From the NCBI RefSeq assembly GCF_002014975.1, contig NZ_MUXV01000048.1:13145-77144 (forward strand): 64,000 bases of DNA, in the 5' to 3' direction. The stretch's first letter is position 1, and each line of letters starts with the position of its first letter. The DNA is from Moraxella bovis (GTDB lineage Bacteria; Pseudomonadota; Gammaproteobacteria; Pseudomonadales; Moraxellaceae). A program made the translations under genes and the position numbers. A model generated the notes under the pieces. That model was given only the letters and a program-made list of their open reading frames with translations, ran no database searches and was not told the DNA's origin. Positions 44,572-54,052 of the stretch are shown one piece after another.

Positions 44572-45414
44572 ATGGTAAATCGCTCTGAATCTGGGGTGGC
44601 ACTGATTGCTGTGCTCTTATTTTTGCTTTTGATTGCGATTGCAGGCATGATAGCGGTGCGTCAGGGTAGTTTGGATTTACGTGTTGCCACCAATGAACAA
44701 GCTGACGTGCTGATGTTAAACTCATCTGACTCTGTATTGGCTCATATCGAGACGGTAGCTGGCGATAATAATCACGTGCTTCGCCCCCAGATGATGTCTC
44801 AGACTAGAGGTGTGCTTGGCTACTTCATTCCCATCGGTGGTGCCAATGCGGACCCTAATGAGAAAGTAGACCATCAAGTGCGTTTTTGCTACACACCCAA
44901 TGCACAGACATTTTTTGATGTCGAGAGAGCTCGTGTGTTACTGCCAGGTGGCGGCACCATGCGTACCAATGATGGTGCTTGCAACCCCAATAATGCCCAA
45001 GACTATATATCGGGGCGTAACACTGTTATGACTCAGGTGGTAACCCGTGGATTAACCAGTCAGACTGCCGATAGTGATAATTTTAAGTTAGCATTAGAAG
45101 GCGAGCAGACGGGTGCAGGCTTAACACCGCCTAGCTCTCGCATTGCCATGCACAGTGTGTCTATGCTGCCTGGCTTGTCCAGTGCTGGCAGTGCTGATAT
45201 TAGGAATTGTATGGATATGGCGGTCGGTGATATTACGAATGCCAACTATGGCAATAACTTCGGTACAAGAAATTTAACCACTTGTCTCCAAGAGCAAGGT
45301 GTCCCTGCCAAAGCCATCGTTGAAGAAGCTACTCTGCGCTTTGAAAGAGAGGCGGATGTCTGCGACAATGCTCAGCTTGCTGCAGACGGCACCTGTCGGG
45401 CACCTACACCATAA
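44572..45414 (+). CDS. pilX: Minor pilin PilX
   Basis: A 280-residue protein. The N-terminus SESGVALIAVLLFLLLIAIAGMIAVRQGSLDLRVATNEQADVL fits the PilX family (class III signal with Gly before Val). The start at 44572 has an AAAGGTGG site; an ATG at 44539 lacks one. The C-terminus contains four spaced Cys. It follows pilW by 51 bases and precedes pilY1, the standard order. Confidence 0.9.
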   Translation: MVNRSESGVALIAVLLFLLLIAIAGMIAVRQGSLDLRVATNEQADVLMLNSSDSVLAHIETVAGDNNHVLRPQMMSQTRGVLGYFIPIGGANADPNEKVDHQVRFCYTPNAQTFFDVERARVLLPGGGTMRTNDGACNPNNAQDYISGRNTVMTQVVTRGLTSQTADSDNFKLALEGEQTGAGLTPPSSRIAMHSVSMLPGLSSAGSADIRNCMDMAVGDITNANYGNNFGTRNLTTCLQEQGVPAKAIVEEATLRFEREADVCDNAQLAADGTCRAPTP

Positions 45415-45455
45415 GAATCTTAAGAGTAGTGATTATTAAAATACCAAGGTAATAT

Positions 45456-48400
45456 ATGATGAAAACATTTTCAATAAAACAGCTTAGTCACGCCATTATC
45501 GCCACCATGACGGTCATGAGTGCAGCGACACTACAATCTCATGCCAATACTGTTGAAAAACGCATTGGCGACCTAGAAATCTATGAAGCACCTACAGGTG
45601 GTGGCTCATCAGTCATGCTGATGCTGGATAACTCAGGATCGATGGGTCCAGCCAGTGTGGGCGTTGATTATCCTGGTAGAGGATGTCGCGATAGTCGAGA
45701 TCTTCGGTTTGACACTAACTTAGTTGTTGTCAAAAAAGATGATGGCAGTCCTGGCGAGCGTGTCAGTTATACAAGAAACTACTGCACCTCGACGGCGTAT
45801 TATGATCGTATGGCACGTCTAAAAGATGCCATTATGCCACTGCTGGCCGATCCAGCCACAGGCTTTGGGGCTGACTATATGCAGTATAAGATCGGGCTGG
45901 GTAACTTTTTTATGAGAAGTAACGTTGATGGTGGCGGGGTCATCTCTTATCCTGTCTCTGAGCTGACTTATGAGCACAGACTGGCGATGGCGAAAATCAT
46001 CGCGGGTCTGACAGCCAGCACCAACACACCCACCGCTCATGCCTATGCCGAAGCGGGGGCGTATATGCTAGGGACGACCACGAGTGGCTCAACAGAGATG
46101 GCGGACTTTTATACTTTGGTAACGTATGGTAACAACCCAGCGAACGGTACTCCCATGATTCGCTGTACTGCACCACAGCCCAAAGAAGGTCGGCTAGACA
46201 CCACATGTCCGAATTATGGTATTATGAGGGCAACATTTAGCCGACAGCTATTAGCTGATCTTGGTGCGAATTATCAATATAGTAATGGACGGACAACTTT
46301 TTATTATAAAAAAGAAACCCTACCCAAGGGGGCTACAGGCAGTGGTTTTAACATGGCACACTCAAATGCCATCAAAGACAACACTTATGCCTCCCCGATT
46401 GGTAGTAGTCAATGTGACGGTCAGGGCATCTACTTTCTGACAGATGGTGAGCCCAACAACGCCAGCGGTAATGGCGTTGCTGACAATGCCACCACTTCCA
46501 TCATGAATGCTGCCTTGGGGGCGAACCGTCTGTCTTTAAATGGTGGACTTTGCTCTATTAATGGCAAACCTAGAGATATCATTAGTGCTGGTAGTGGCTA
46601 TGCCAGCGCTAGAAGCACCATCGGTCATCCTCAGTGGGAGTGTATTGGCGAGTTTGCCAAGGTATTGACCAGTAAAGATAACAAGGTGGGTAAGCCGATT
46701 TTGACAGCCACGGTCGGTTTTGGTAAGGTCTTCGAAGATGCAGGTAGATATAAGACCAACAAGGAGGTGGTGGATCTTTTCACAGGTGAAAAAAGCACCA
46801 GAAATATCTATGACTGCTCTCGCATCAAAAACCGTGATGCGAAAAACCTATGTTATCTGGGTGAGCGTGGTCATGGGTATGGTCAGGGCGGTTTTTATTA
46901 TGCCGAATCTTCGAAAGATGTCGCCAGAAGTATTGTTGAATTTGTAACTAGTGTGACGGGCAGTATCTCAGCCGCTCCTTCAGGAACGGTGGCTGTGCCA
47001 ACTGACCCATTATCTATCGCCAGCTTGCAGCCTTATGCCTATCTGCCCATGCTACAGGCGAATATTGCGGACGCCCCTGCGACCTGGCCGGGCAACTTAA
47101 AAAAATACCACACGCTAAACGGCACATTATATGGTAGAGATGGGGTGACCAGACTCTATCAGACGGCAGGAGGCTCCACCTTCCCCTATGCCACCAACCC
47201 CAGGGCTCTGGATATATGGCAAAAAGGAGATGCCGCCGATGGTGCCATTACCACAGGGGGTAGCTATGCACGCTTGCCCACGCCTACGGCAAACAACAAG
47301 AATACCGTGCGTACAGTCTATGTAGAAGATGCTGGTAAGATGAAGAAGGTAGGTGTCCAAAACGGTCAGCTATTTGGCTTTGATACCTTGTCAGCGAGCT
47401 ACAGTGCCTTAGATAAGGCGTATATCCTGCATTACCTGGGCTTTGGTAATGTGTCTTTGTTAGAATCAGACTATCAAGGCACGCCAGCACAGCAGAATGC
47501 TAAACTACAAAGTGAGTTTAGCAAAGCACCTGTAGGCAAGCCGGTCATGGGTGGTATACATCACTCTGTACCAGCATTGGTGGCATACCAAGGTCAGTTT
47601 GACAGCACAGGCAACGTCTCATCAACACAAGGTCGTCAGGACTACGTGCTGTATGGCTCCATGAGCGGTTCTTTACTTATGGCAAATGCCAGCACTGGCG
47701 AAGAGGAGTTTAGTTTTATCCCTCGCAGAATGTTTGAAGATGACAAACAGCGTAGAGCTCTAAGCCCATCAGGAACAGGCACTTCTGGCGAGCCTGCCTT
47801 TGGGGTCGATGCACCTTGGGTGATTAATGCTAAATACAACTATGACTTTTCAGCTTCACCCACACGGATTACCACCGATGCAATTGCCGCTTCGAATAAT
47901 GCAACAGCTCAGGGGCGAGGTCATATCTATGCCTACGGCGGTCTGCGTATGGGGGGTGAGGGTCTTTATGGCTTGGATTTGACCGATAGATTGGCACCTA
48001 GCATGCTATTTAGCATAGACAGCAAAACAGCTGGATTTGAACGCATGGGTCAAATTTGGGCGAAACCTGTTGTGGCAAAAATCAAAACCGGAACTGGCAG
48101 TAGAGGTGAAAGTATTGAGCGTGAGGTGTTGATTTTTGGCGGTGGCTATGACATGTGCTATGAGAACACCCTGTTCAAACTAAATGATGCCAACAATAAG
48201 GATACAACGTGTGCTAACAAAGCAGAGACCAAAGGTAATGCGGTTTATATGGTCGACTCAAAGACAGGAGAGCTGGTTGGACGCTGGACAAGAGGTGAGA
48301 GCATTGGTGGTGCAGGTGTTACAACCACCAGCGGGTTAGCTCATATGAATCACAGCGTGGTGGGTGGCATTACAGCACTTGACCGCAACAATAACGGTTA

Positions 48401-49505
48401 TATTGACCATCTGTATTTTGCCGATTTGGGTGGTCAGGTGTTTCGTGTTGACTTAATTGAGCTATCAGGCGAAAATAACGAGACAGAACTGACCAACAAG
48501 ATAACCAGAGGTGTGGTCAGGGTATTTAACGCCAACGAGGGTGGTTTGGGCGAAAATCACATCCCTTATCGTTTTTATGAAGCACCGATTGCAAGTTTTT
48601 ATACCGATCCTAATGATTCACAGCGTTTTGCGGTGGTCAATGTCGCCTCAGGGGACAGAAGTTCGCCACTAAGCCGTCGCCGTGGATTGTCAGACGCAAA
48701 CCGTATCTATGGTATTATCGATCGTGATATCGCCAGCACCCGTGTAACCAACTCGTTGATTGGGGCAGATGGATTGATGAGCATCAACCTAAATAATTCA
48801 AATTTACGAAAAATGGACACCAAGGAGATTGCTGGAGCTCAAGACACAGAACAATACCGTGAGTCGCTCATCAAAACCATGAGAGACAAAAAGCTCAATG
48901 AAGAAAAAGAAGTTAGAGTGGGTGATACCACCATCAAACTGCCAGTATATGAGCACATGGGTTGGTATTATGACATGATTCGTTATGATGGACGTATTGA
49001 TGTTGAGAACCTAAAAGCGGTCGGACCGGGCATGGTTGCAGGTGGCGTGTACTATAACAGTGTCTATAGTCCTGATTTTCAGTTTGGTAGTGGTGGGACG
49101 TGTGAAGCTCGTACCATAGGTGCAACAGAGCGTCAAATGTATTGTATGCCTTGGGGTGTCTGCCCAACCAATACTGCCGAAAAACCATCTGCAAATGGCA
49201 CGTTAGGTTATGCAACGGCTGGTATGGGCATCCAAGAGTTGGCAACCGTCGCCTATACTTCAGAGCGTGATACAACCACAAACTTGCGTACCTTCCTAAG
49301 TGCTCAAACCGTACAAGAAAGAGCCAGTATGGCAAACACTAGCCCTTCCCGAGGTGGTGGTTCAGATGGTCGTTTCGTTGATACGGCAGGTACATCGGTT
49401 AATACTGGTGTCGGTGTTGATTTGCCCTCACAGCCACAGATTGACAGTGAAAGATACAACCTGCGAGTGAATCGTTGGTACGATTTCCAAAATGCGGAGA
49501 GATGA
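45456..49505 (+). CDS. pilY1: PilY1/PilC-type pilus tip adhesin
   Basis: A 1349-residue exported tip protein. Signal peptide is about 1-30 (AIIATMTVMSAATLQSHA). A von Willebrand A-like region has the MIDAS triad in MLDNSGSMG (58-64) and IYFLTDGEPNN. The C-terminal PilY1 beta-propeller is seen from about 700 (VNYVLYGSM-like repeats) with a Ca-binding loop, DRNNNGYIDHLYFADLGGQVFRVDL. It contains many Cys and probably needs DsbA/DsbB. PilY1 promotes pilus extension, adhesion and surface sensing. A start three bases later (45459) is possible. The stop precedes the next pilin start by one base. Confidence 0.93.
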   Translation: MMKTFSIKQLSHAIIATMTVMSAATLQSHANTVEKRIGDLEIYEAPTGGGSSVMLMLDNSGSMGPASVGVDYPGRGCRDSRDLRFDTNLVVVKKDDGSPGERVSYTRNYCTSTAYYDRMARLKDAIMPLLADPATGFGADYMQYKIGLGNFFMRSNVDGGGVISYPVSELTYEHRLAMAKIIAGLTASTNTPTAHAYAEAGAYMLGTTTSGSTEMADFYTLVTYGNNPANGTPMIRCTAPQPKEGRLDTTCPNYGIMRATFSRQLLADLGANYQYSNGRTTFYYKKETLPKGATGSGFNMAHSNAIKDNTYASPIGSSQCDGQGIYFLTDGEPNNASGNGVADNATTSIMNAALGANRLSLNGGLCSINGKPRDIISAGSGYASARSTIGHPQWECIGEFAKVLTSKDNKVGKPILTATVGFGKVFEDAGRYKTNKEVVDLFTGEKSTRNIYDCSRIKNRDAKNLCYLGERGHGYGQGGFYYAESSKDVARSIVEFVTSVTGSISAAPSGTVAVPTDPLSIASLQPYAYLPMLQANIADAPATWPGNLKKYHTLNGTLYGRDGVTRLYQTAGGSTFPYATNPRALDIWQKGDAADGAITTGGSYARLPTPTANNKNTVRTVYVEDAGKMKKVGVQNGQLFGFDTLSASYSALDKAYILHYLGFGNVSLLESDYQGTPAQQNAKLQSEFSKAPVGKPVMGGIHHSVPALVAYQGQFDSTGNVSSTQGRQDYVLYGSMSGSLLMANASTGEEEFSFIPRRMFEDDKQRRALSPSGTGTSGEPAFGVDAPWVINAKYNYDFSASPTRITTDAIAASNNATAQGRGHIYAYGGLRMGGEGLYGLDLTDRLAPSMLFSIDSKTAGFERMGQIWAKPVVAKIKTGTGSRGESIEREVLIFGGGYDMCYENTLFKLNDANNKDTTCANKAETKGNAVYMVDSKTGELVGRWTRGESIGGAGVTTTSGLAHMNHSVVGGITALDRNNNGYIDHLYFADLGGQVFRVDLIELSGENNETELTNKITRGVVRVFNANEGGLGENHIPYRFYEAPIASFYTDPNDSQRFAVVNVASGDRSSPLSRRRGLSDANRIYGIIDRDIASTRVTNSLIGADGLMSINLNNSNLRKMDTKEIAGAQDTEQYRESLIKTMRDKKLNEEKEVRVGDTTIKLPVYEHMGWYYDMIRYDGRIDVENLKAVGPGMVAGGVYYNSVYSPDFQFGSGGTCEARTIGATERQMYCMPWGVCPTNTAEKPSANGTLGYATAGMGIQELATVAYTSERDTTTNLRTFLSAQTVQERASMANTSPSRGGGSDGRFVDTAGTSVNTGVGVDLPSQPQIDSERYNLRVNRWYDFQNAER

Positions 49506-49506
49506 T

Positions 49507-50100
49507 ATGACTCAGAGGTTTTTCGTTAAACATCACGAGCAGGGTTTTACCTTGTTGGAGCTGATAATTGTGGTAATAGTTGTGGCGATACTTGCCAGCA
49601 TTGCCCTTCCTAACTATCGCAACATGGTTGTTCGCAATGCAGAGTCAGAGGTGCAGTCTACCATGGGTAGAATCCAAGTGGATTTAGATAGATGGCGAGC
49701 ATCTGCCATGACCTATCGTGGTTTTGTACCTGTCAGAGATGTCGATAATAACGGAAGATTGATTCATAGTTACGGTGATAATAATAACACCCCTAACGGT
49801 ACTGTTATATTCGTGCCGTTAGGCAGTAACCAAAATAACTTTCGCTATCGTATTGAGTTAAGAGACGGTGATAATACAGCAGTCGGTCTAAATCCTGCCA
49901 TTAATGCCAACATTGTAGGCTCGGGACGCTCTTGGGTGATGCATGCCACGCCAAATCCCAATAATGGCAGCATTAATAACGCCAGTGCTTTTGTACTGCG
50001 TAGCACAGGTTTTAAGTGTAAATCCAGCGCTGGTGCTAATCCGACTGTGGTAGGTCTAGCTACGACGACCTGTAATGCTGCAGGGCAGGAGACTTGGTGA
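49507..50100 (+). CDS. Minor type IV pilin following pilY1
   Basis: A 197-residue prepilin with site [40 protein letters not shown]. The C-terminal globular domain includes a Cys pair ([16 protein letters not shown]), probably the D-loop disulfide. The start at 49507 uses a GGAG site inside the end of pilY1; an ATG at 49492 overlaps it further. It is probably a tip-complex minor pilin in the position of PilE in Acinetobacter-type operons. Confidence 0.88.
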   Translation: MTQRFFVKHHEQGFTLLELIIVVIVVAILASIALPNYRNMVVRNAESEVQSTMGRIQVDLDRWRASAMTYRGFVPVRDVDNNGRLIHSYGDNNNTPNGTVIFVPLGSNQNNFRYRIELRDGDNTAVGLNPAINANIVGSGRSWVMHATPNPNNGSINNASAFVLRSTGFKCKSSAGANPTVVGLATTTCNAAGQETW

Positions 50101-50531
50101 TGAATAAACAACAGGGATTTACACTGATAGAAGTAACCATTGTGGTGGTGATTATAGCCATCTTGGCAGCCATTGCCATTCCTAGCTATCAAGATTATGT
50201 TGTGCGTACTAAGCGTGCAGACATGATGACAGAATTACAAAATATTGGTAGGCAGTTAGAGGCAAGAAAGCTGGCGGTGGGACGGGGCGGTTACCGTGCT
50301 TTGGCAGCTAACAACAACCAAGCCATCCAAGATTTGCTTGGGGGCTATCCTCGCTCAGGTATTGCATTATATAATGTAACCATCGGTGACCTAGACTCTG
50401 GTAACTGGGTATTAACAGCAAATCCAAGTGCAGCTGGTACACAAGCTAGAGATGGTGCACTTGTTCTAAGCGCCAATGGTAGAAAATGCCGTGATAATAG
50501 CTGTGGCATGGGTGATGAATGGAGAAATTAG
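50100..50531 (+). CDS. PilE-like minor type IV pilin
   Basis: A 143-residue prepilin: [44 protein letters not shown]. The short C-terminal domain ends with a Cys pair ([17 protein letters not shown]), the D-loop disulfide. Its size and tail fit PilE-type minor pilins at the end of these operons rather than the major pilin. Its ATG overlaps the preceding stop (TGATG). It is the last gene before a terminator. Confidence 0.9.
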   Translation: MNKQQGFTLIEVTIVVVIIAILAAIAIPSYQDYVVRTKRADMMTELQNIGRQLEARKLAVGRGGYRALAANNNQAIQDLLGGYPRSGIALYNVTIGDLDSGNWVLTANPSAAGTQARDGALVLSANGRKCRDNSCGMGDEWRN

Positions 50532-50564
50532 TAGCTCTGTTATTATCATTCTAAGTTGCTACTT

Positions 50565-50602
50565 AAAACTCACCCAATAATAACATATCGGGTGAGTTTT
50601 TA
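50565..50602 (+). terminator. Terminator of the minor-pilin operon
   Basis: AAAACTCACCC and GGGTGAGTTTT form a perfect 11-bp stem with T5 after it. Confidence 0.9.
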
Positions 50603-50813
50603 TTAGACTTCTTTCCAAACCCCGATTTTTATAGATCTTTAAAAACTTCAAACCTAGTGTTTATAAGGGTTTATTTTTAGTTTGGAAAGAGGTTTATTGC
50701 CAAACATTTATCAATCAAATGTATCGATTTGGTTCTCTATTGATATATTTTACCAAATGAATAAGCATCTTTTCCAAAAATTCTTTGCAGTCATACGCTC
50801 ATCTCTATTATAA
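50603..50813. other. AT-rich spacer before gshA
   Basis: No gene is seen. CTTTCCAAAC (50611) and GTTTGGAAAG (50680) form a distant inverted pair of 10 bp, and smaller AT-rich palindromes are present. Confidence 0.35.
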
Positions 50814-50938
50814 TAGGAGTGTTGAACTTTTGTATTTGCAATAAAAGCAAGATTTAGCCATTTTCATGCAAAAACATCGTTTTATTTCTACAAAATTTCT
50901 AAATGTTAAATTGTGTTGTAAAGGTTCAACATACCCTA
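50814..50938. repeat. MITE-like element, internally deleted inverted copy (copy C)
   Basis: A 125-bp element. In reverse orientation its ends match copy A: TAGGGTATGTTGAAC... and ...GTTCAACACTCCTA, with the shared GCATGAAAATGGCTAAAT and TTTGTATTTGCAAT-type segments. The central part of copy A, including the CCGACCACTTAA palindrome, is missing. It lies directly upstream of gshA. Confidence 0.7.
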
Positions 50939-50969
50939 GACACATTAATAGTTTAATACGGATAATATA

Positions 50970-52529
50970 ATGAATCCATCTTTACATTTTACCCTGCCCA
51001 CTTGGTTTAACTCAGCCCTTGTGGCGGGCATGAAGCGTGGCATAGAAAAAGAAGGTTTGCGTATGCAGCCCAACGGACACGCCTCCAAAGTCTTCCACCC
51101 TGCCAAACTCGGCTCAAAACTCACCCACCCCTACATCACCACCGATTATTCTGAAAACTTATTAGAACTCATCACCACACCCAAAGCCACCATCAAAGAT
51201 GCCTTGGATATGCTTCGTGAGCTTCATGTGCTGGTGCATCGCTCGCTAGAATATGGCGAGCTGATGTGGCCGTTATCCATGCCGTGTATGTTGTCGGCAG
51301 ATGACAGCGACATTCCGCTTGCTGATTATGGCACGTCCAACATCGGCAAACTCAAAACGCTCTACCGCTCAGGGCTTGGGGTGCGATACGGTCGCAAAAT
51401 GCAGACCATTGCAGGATTGCATTATAATCTATCGGTGGGCGATGACTTGTTTAACAAATGGGCAAAGGCGGAAGTTTGCACCGATTTACAAGATTTTAAA
51501 AACAAAAAATATCTGGGGCTAATTCGCAACTTCAAACGCCTAACGCCACTTGTCTTATACCTACTTGGGGCAAGCCCGAGCGTGTGCGGATGTTTTTTGA
51601 CAGGTCGCACGCATGACCTTCTACCGCTTGACAACGCCAAGCACACTTACTATCAGCCTAACGGCACAAGCCTACGCATGGGCAAATTGGGCTATACCAA
51701 CAGCGTTCAAAAAGAGCTGGACATTCGCTACAACGATTTGGATGAATACATCAAAGGACTAAGACAAGCCATTGGCACGCCATTTGCCGACTTTACGGAC
51801 ATTGGGGTGGACGACAAAGACGGCAATCCTGTGCAGATTAACGACCACATTTTGCAAATTGAAAACGAGTTTTATAGTCCCATCCGCCCAAAACAAGTAA
51901 CCCAATCAGGCGAGACACCCACGCACGCCCTACAAAGTCGGGGGATTGCCTATGTGGAGTTTCGTGCCATTGACCTAGACCCGTATAGCGACATCGGTAT
52001 CACGACCGCTACGGCGTGCTTTTTGGAGATTTTGGCATTGTATTGCTTGCTGTCCGAGTCGCCTGATTTGCTACCTGATGAAGAGCAGTATTTGGCGGAC
52101 AATGTAGAAACGGTTGTCAATCACGGTCGCAAAAAAGGCGTGCGTATCACGACCGAGCAAGGCGAGCAGGAGCTACATGAATGGATTGTGCGTACTTTGA
52201 ACGAGATGCAGCCCATTGCGGACGCTTTTGATGAATATCACGAGGGCAACGACTATCGCAGTGCATTGGCACTCATGCAAGGCAAGGCAACCAATCCAAA
52301 CTTTACGCTGTCGGCACAGATTGAGTCGGATTCAAGACGGCTTGGCAGTACATGGAAACTTGGGCAGTTTTTGGCACAAAAGCACCAAAATGAACTGCTT
52401 GGCTATGCCATCAGCAATGAAAACGCCTTTAATTATGCCAACATTGCCATACAGTCCTTTGCCGACCAACAGCAGTTAGAGCGAGAAGAGACCCAAGATT
52501 TTTATGAATACTTACAACAATACAGATAG
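50970..52529 (+). CDS. gshA: Glutamate-cysteine ligase
   Basis: A 519-residue enzyme catalysing the first step of glutathione synthesis (ATP-dependent joining of Glu and Cys). The N-terminal GIEKEGLRMQPNGHAS matches the gammaproteobacterial GshA signature, and further motifs are HYNLSVGDDLF, QPNGTSLRMGKLGYTNS, QIENEFYSPIRPK and GIAYVEFRAIDLDPYSDIGI. Length is normal. It ends four bases before dsbB, so both thiol-redox genes are probably co-transcribed. gshB is not in the window. Confidence 0.96.
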   Translation: MNPSLHFTLPTWFNSALVAGMKRGIEKEGLRMQPNGHASKVFHPAKLGSKLTHPYITTDYSENLLELITTPKATIKDALDMLRELHVLVHRSLEYGELMWPLSMPCMLSADDSDIPLADYGTSNIGKLKTLYRSGLGVRYGRKMQTIAGLHYNLSVGDDLFNKWAKAEVCTDLQDFKNKKYLGLIRNFKRLTPLVLYLLGASPSVCGCFLTGRTHDLLPLDNAKHTYYQPNGTSLRMGKLGYTNSVQKELDIRYNDLDEYIKGLRQAIGTPFADFTDIGVDDKDGNPVQINDHILQIENEFYSPIRPKQVTQSGETPTHALQSRGIAYVEFRAIDLDPYSDIGITTATACFLEILALYCLLSESPDLLPDEEQYLADNVETVVNHGRKKGVRITTEQGEQELHEWIVRTLNEMQPIADAFDEYHEGNDYRSALALMQGKATNPNFTLSAQIESDSRRLGSTWKLGQFLAQKHQNELLGYAISNENAFNYANIAIQSFADQQQLEREETQDFYEYLQQYR

Positions 52530-52533
52530 CACC

Positions 52534-53046
52534 ATGTTAAAACACCTAACTTTTCGCACGCTGTGTGCGTGCTTATTTGCCTTGTCGGTCGTGGCGACCT
52601 TTGTGGCGATTTTTTATTTTCAAAAGCATTTGGGTCTTGACCCGTGTCCTTTGTGTATCTTTCAGCGAATTGGCGTGTGGATAATGGGGGTGTTTGCCTT
52701 TGTTGGCATGCTTGTAAACCCCAAAAAACTTTGGGCTAAGCTTACCCTATGGGGCGGTATGGCTCTTGGGGCGTTGTGGGGGCTTGGGGTGGCAGGTCGT
52801 CATGTGTGGCTTCAACACCTGCCTGCCGATGAAGTGCCTGCCTGCGGCCCAGGGCTGAACTACTGGGTCGATACCTTGCCGATTTTGCAGGTGTTCCAAG
52901 AGGTACTAAAAGGCTCGGGCGAATGTGCTGAGATAGACTGGCAAATGTTGGGGTTTAGCATACCTGAGCTGACCCTTGCCATGTTTGCGGTGTTTTTGGT
53001 GATACTGGGTGTTGGGTTTGCCAGGATACTAAAAAAGCAGATGTAA
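52534..53046 (+). CDS. dsbB: Disulfide bond formation protein B
   Basis: A 170-residue inner-membrane quinone reductase that reoxidises DsbA. Four membrane helices are visible. The first periplasmic Cys pair is C38-P-L-C41 and the second is C104/C131 (PACGPG, GECAE). Arg after CPLCIFQR fits quinone binding. The start at 52534 gives the normal MLKHL N-terminus; 52504 lies inside gshA. It supplies oxidising power for Cys-rich exported proteins such as the pilins and PilY1 in this window. Confidence 0.95.
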   Translation: MLKHLTFRTLCACLFALSVVATFVAIFYFQKHLGLDPCPLCIFQRIGVWIMGVFAFVGMLVNPKKLWAKLTLWGGMALGALWGLGVAGRHVWLQHLPADEVPACGPGLNYWVDTLPILQVFQEVLKGSGECAEIDWQMLGFSIPELTLAMFAVFLVILGVGFARILKKQM

Positions 53047-53062
53047 GGTTAAGGTAAAAGAG

Positions 53063-53092
53063 AAGACGGAAAAATTTTTCCGTCTTTTTTAT
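53063..53092 (+). terminator. Terminator after dsbB
   Basis: AAGACGGAAAAA and TTTTTCCGTCTT form a perfect stem with a T run. Confidence 0.9.
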
Positions 53093-53198
53093 TTTAGCCT
53101 TAAATTCACAACCCAACCGCAACACCAAATAACATAAAGAAATGTTCATCAATTTAATGTATCATTAAGTTACCACACAAAATAAAGCATTAAAGAGT

Positions 53199-53976
53199 AT
53201 GAGCACTTCTTACAAACATCTTAGCATAGATGAGCGTGAAAAGATAATGGTTTTGTTATCTTTGGGTAAATCTATGGGTATAATTGCCAAACAATTAAAC
53301 AGAGCCAAGTCCACCATTTGCCGTGAAATCAAGAGAAATGGCGGTGTTGACAATTATTCAGCAATCAAAGCAACTTGTCTTTACCAAACAAGAAGACAAG
53401 CCTGTCGCCCGAGCTTAAAGCTCACCAATCCGTATGTATTTAACTTGGTACAAGACAAGCTATTTAACCATCAATGGTCGCCTGAGCAAATACAGCATCG
53501 CTTAGCCCTTGAAGGTAGCCAAATAACGGTGAGTTATGCAATCATCTATCGGGGTTTGTATCAAGGCTTGTTTTGTTACTTTGGTAGATAGATGTAGTCG
53601 TTTTTTAATTTGCACAACCGTCAAAGCCAAAAAAGCAACCTTGGTCAGTCAAGCCATCATCAATGCCTTAGTGAATCAGCCTGTGCATACAATCACACCA
53701 GATAGAGGGAAAGAATTTGCCAAACATCGAAAAATAACAGACCACTTAAAAGCAACCATCTACTTTCCACCACCAAGACAGCCTTGGCAAAGAGGAAGCA
53801 ATGAAAACACCAATGGGTTATTAACAGAATATTTCCCCAAAGGGTCTGATATTAACCAATGGGACAATCAATACATACAAACAAAGGTCGCCAAACTCAA
53901 TCTGCGACCTAGAAAATGTTTAAATTGGCGAACACCTTATGAGGTCTATTATCAAAAGGTGTTGCAGTTAGTTTGA
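53199..53976 (+). pseudogene. IS30-family transposase, internally deleted and frameshifted
   Basis: The N-terminal part (53199-53591) has the IS30 helix-turn-helix (YKHLSIDEREKIMVLLSLGKSMGIIAKQLNRAKSTICREIKRN). It then reads YRGLYQGLFCYFGR and stops. The C-terminal part continues in another frame (LVDRCSRFLICTTV, TPDRGKEFAKHRKI, PPRQPWQRGSNENTNGLLTEYFPKGSD). The stretch with the first catalytic Asp (normally DWEADTV-like) is missing, so a deletion of roughly 60 codons has inactivated it. A short, imperfect inverted pair (TCATCAATTTAATG near 53148; TCATCAAACTAACTG complement near 53965-53980) may be the IS ends. Confidence 0.85.
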
Positions 53977-54052
53977 TGATTCAAGAAATAAAAAAACCGT
54001 CTTTTACCAAAATTTGCTATAATTTGCCAAATTATCATAGTAAGGCACCATC

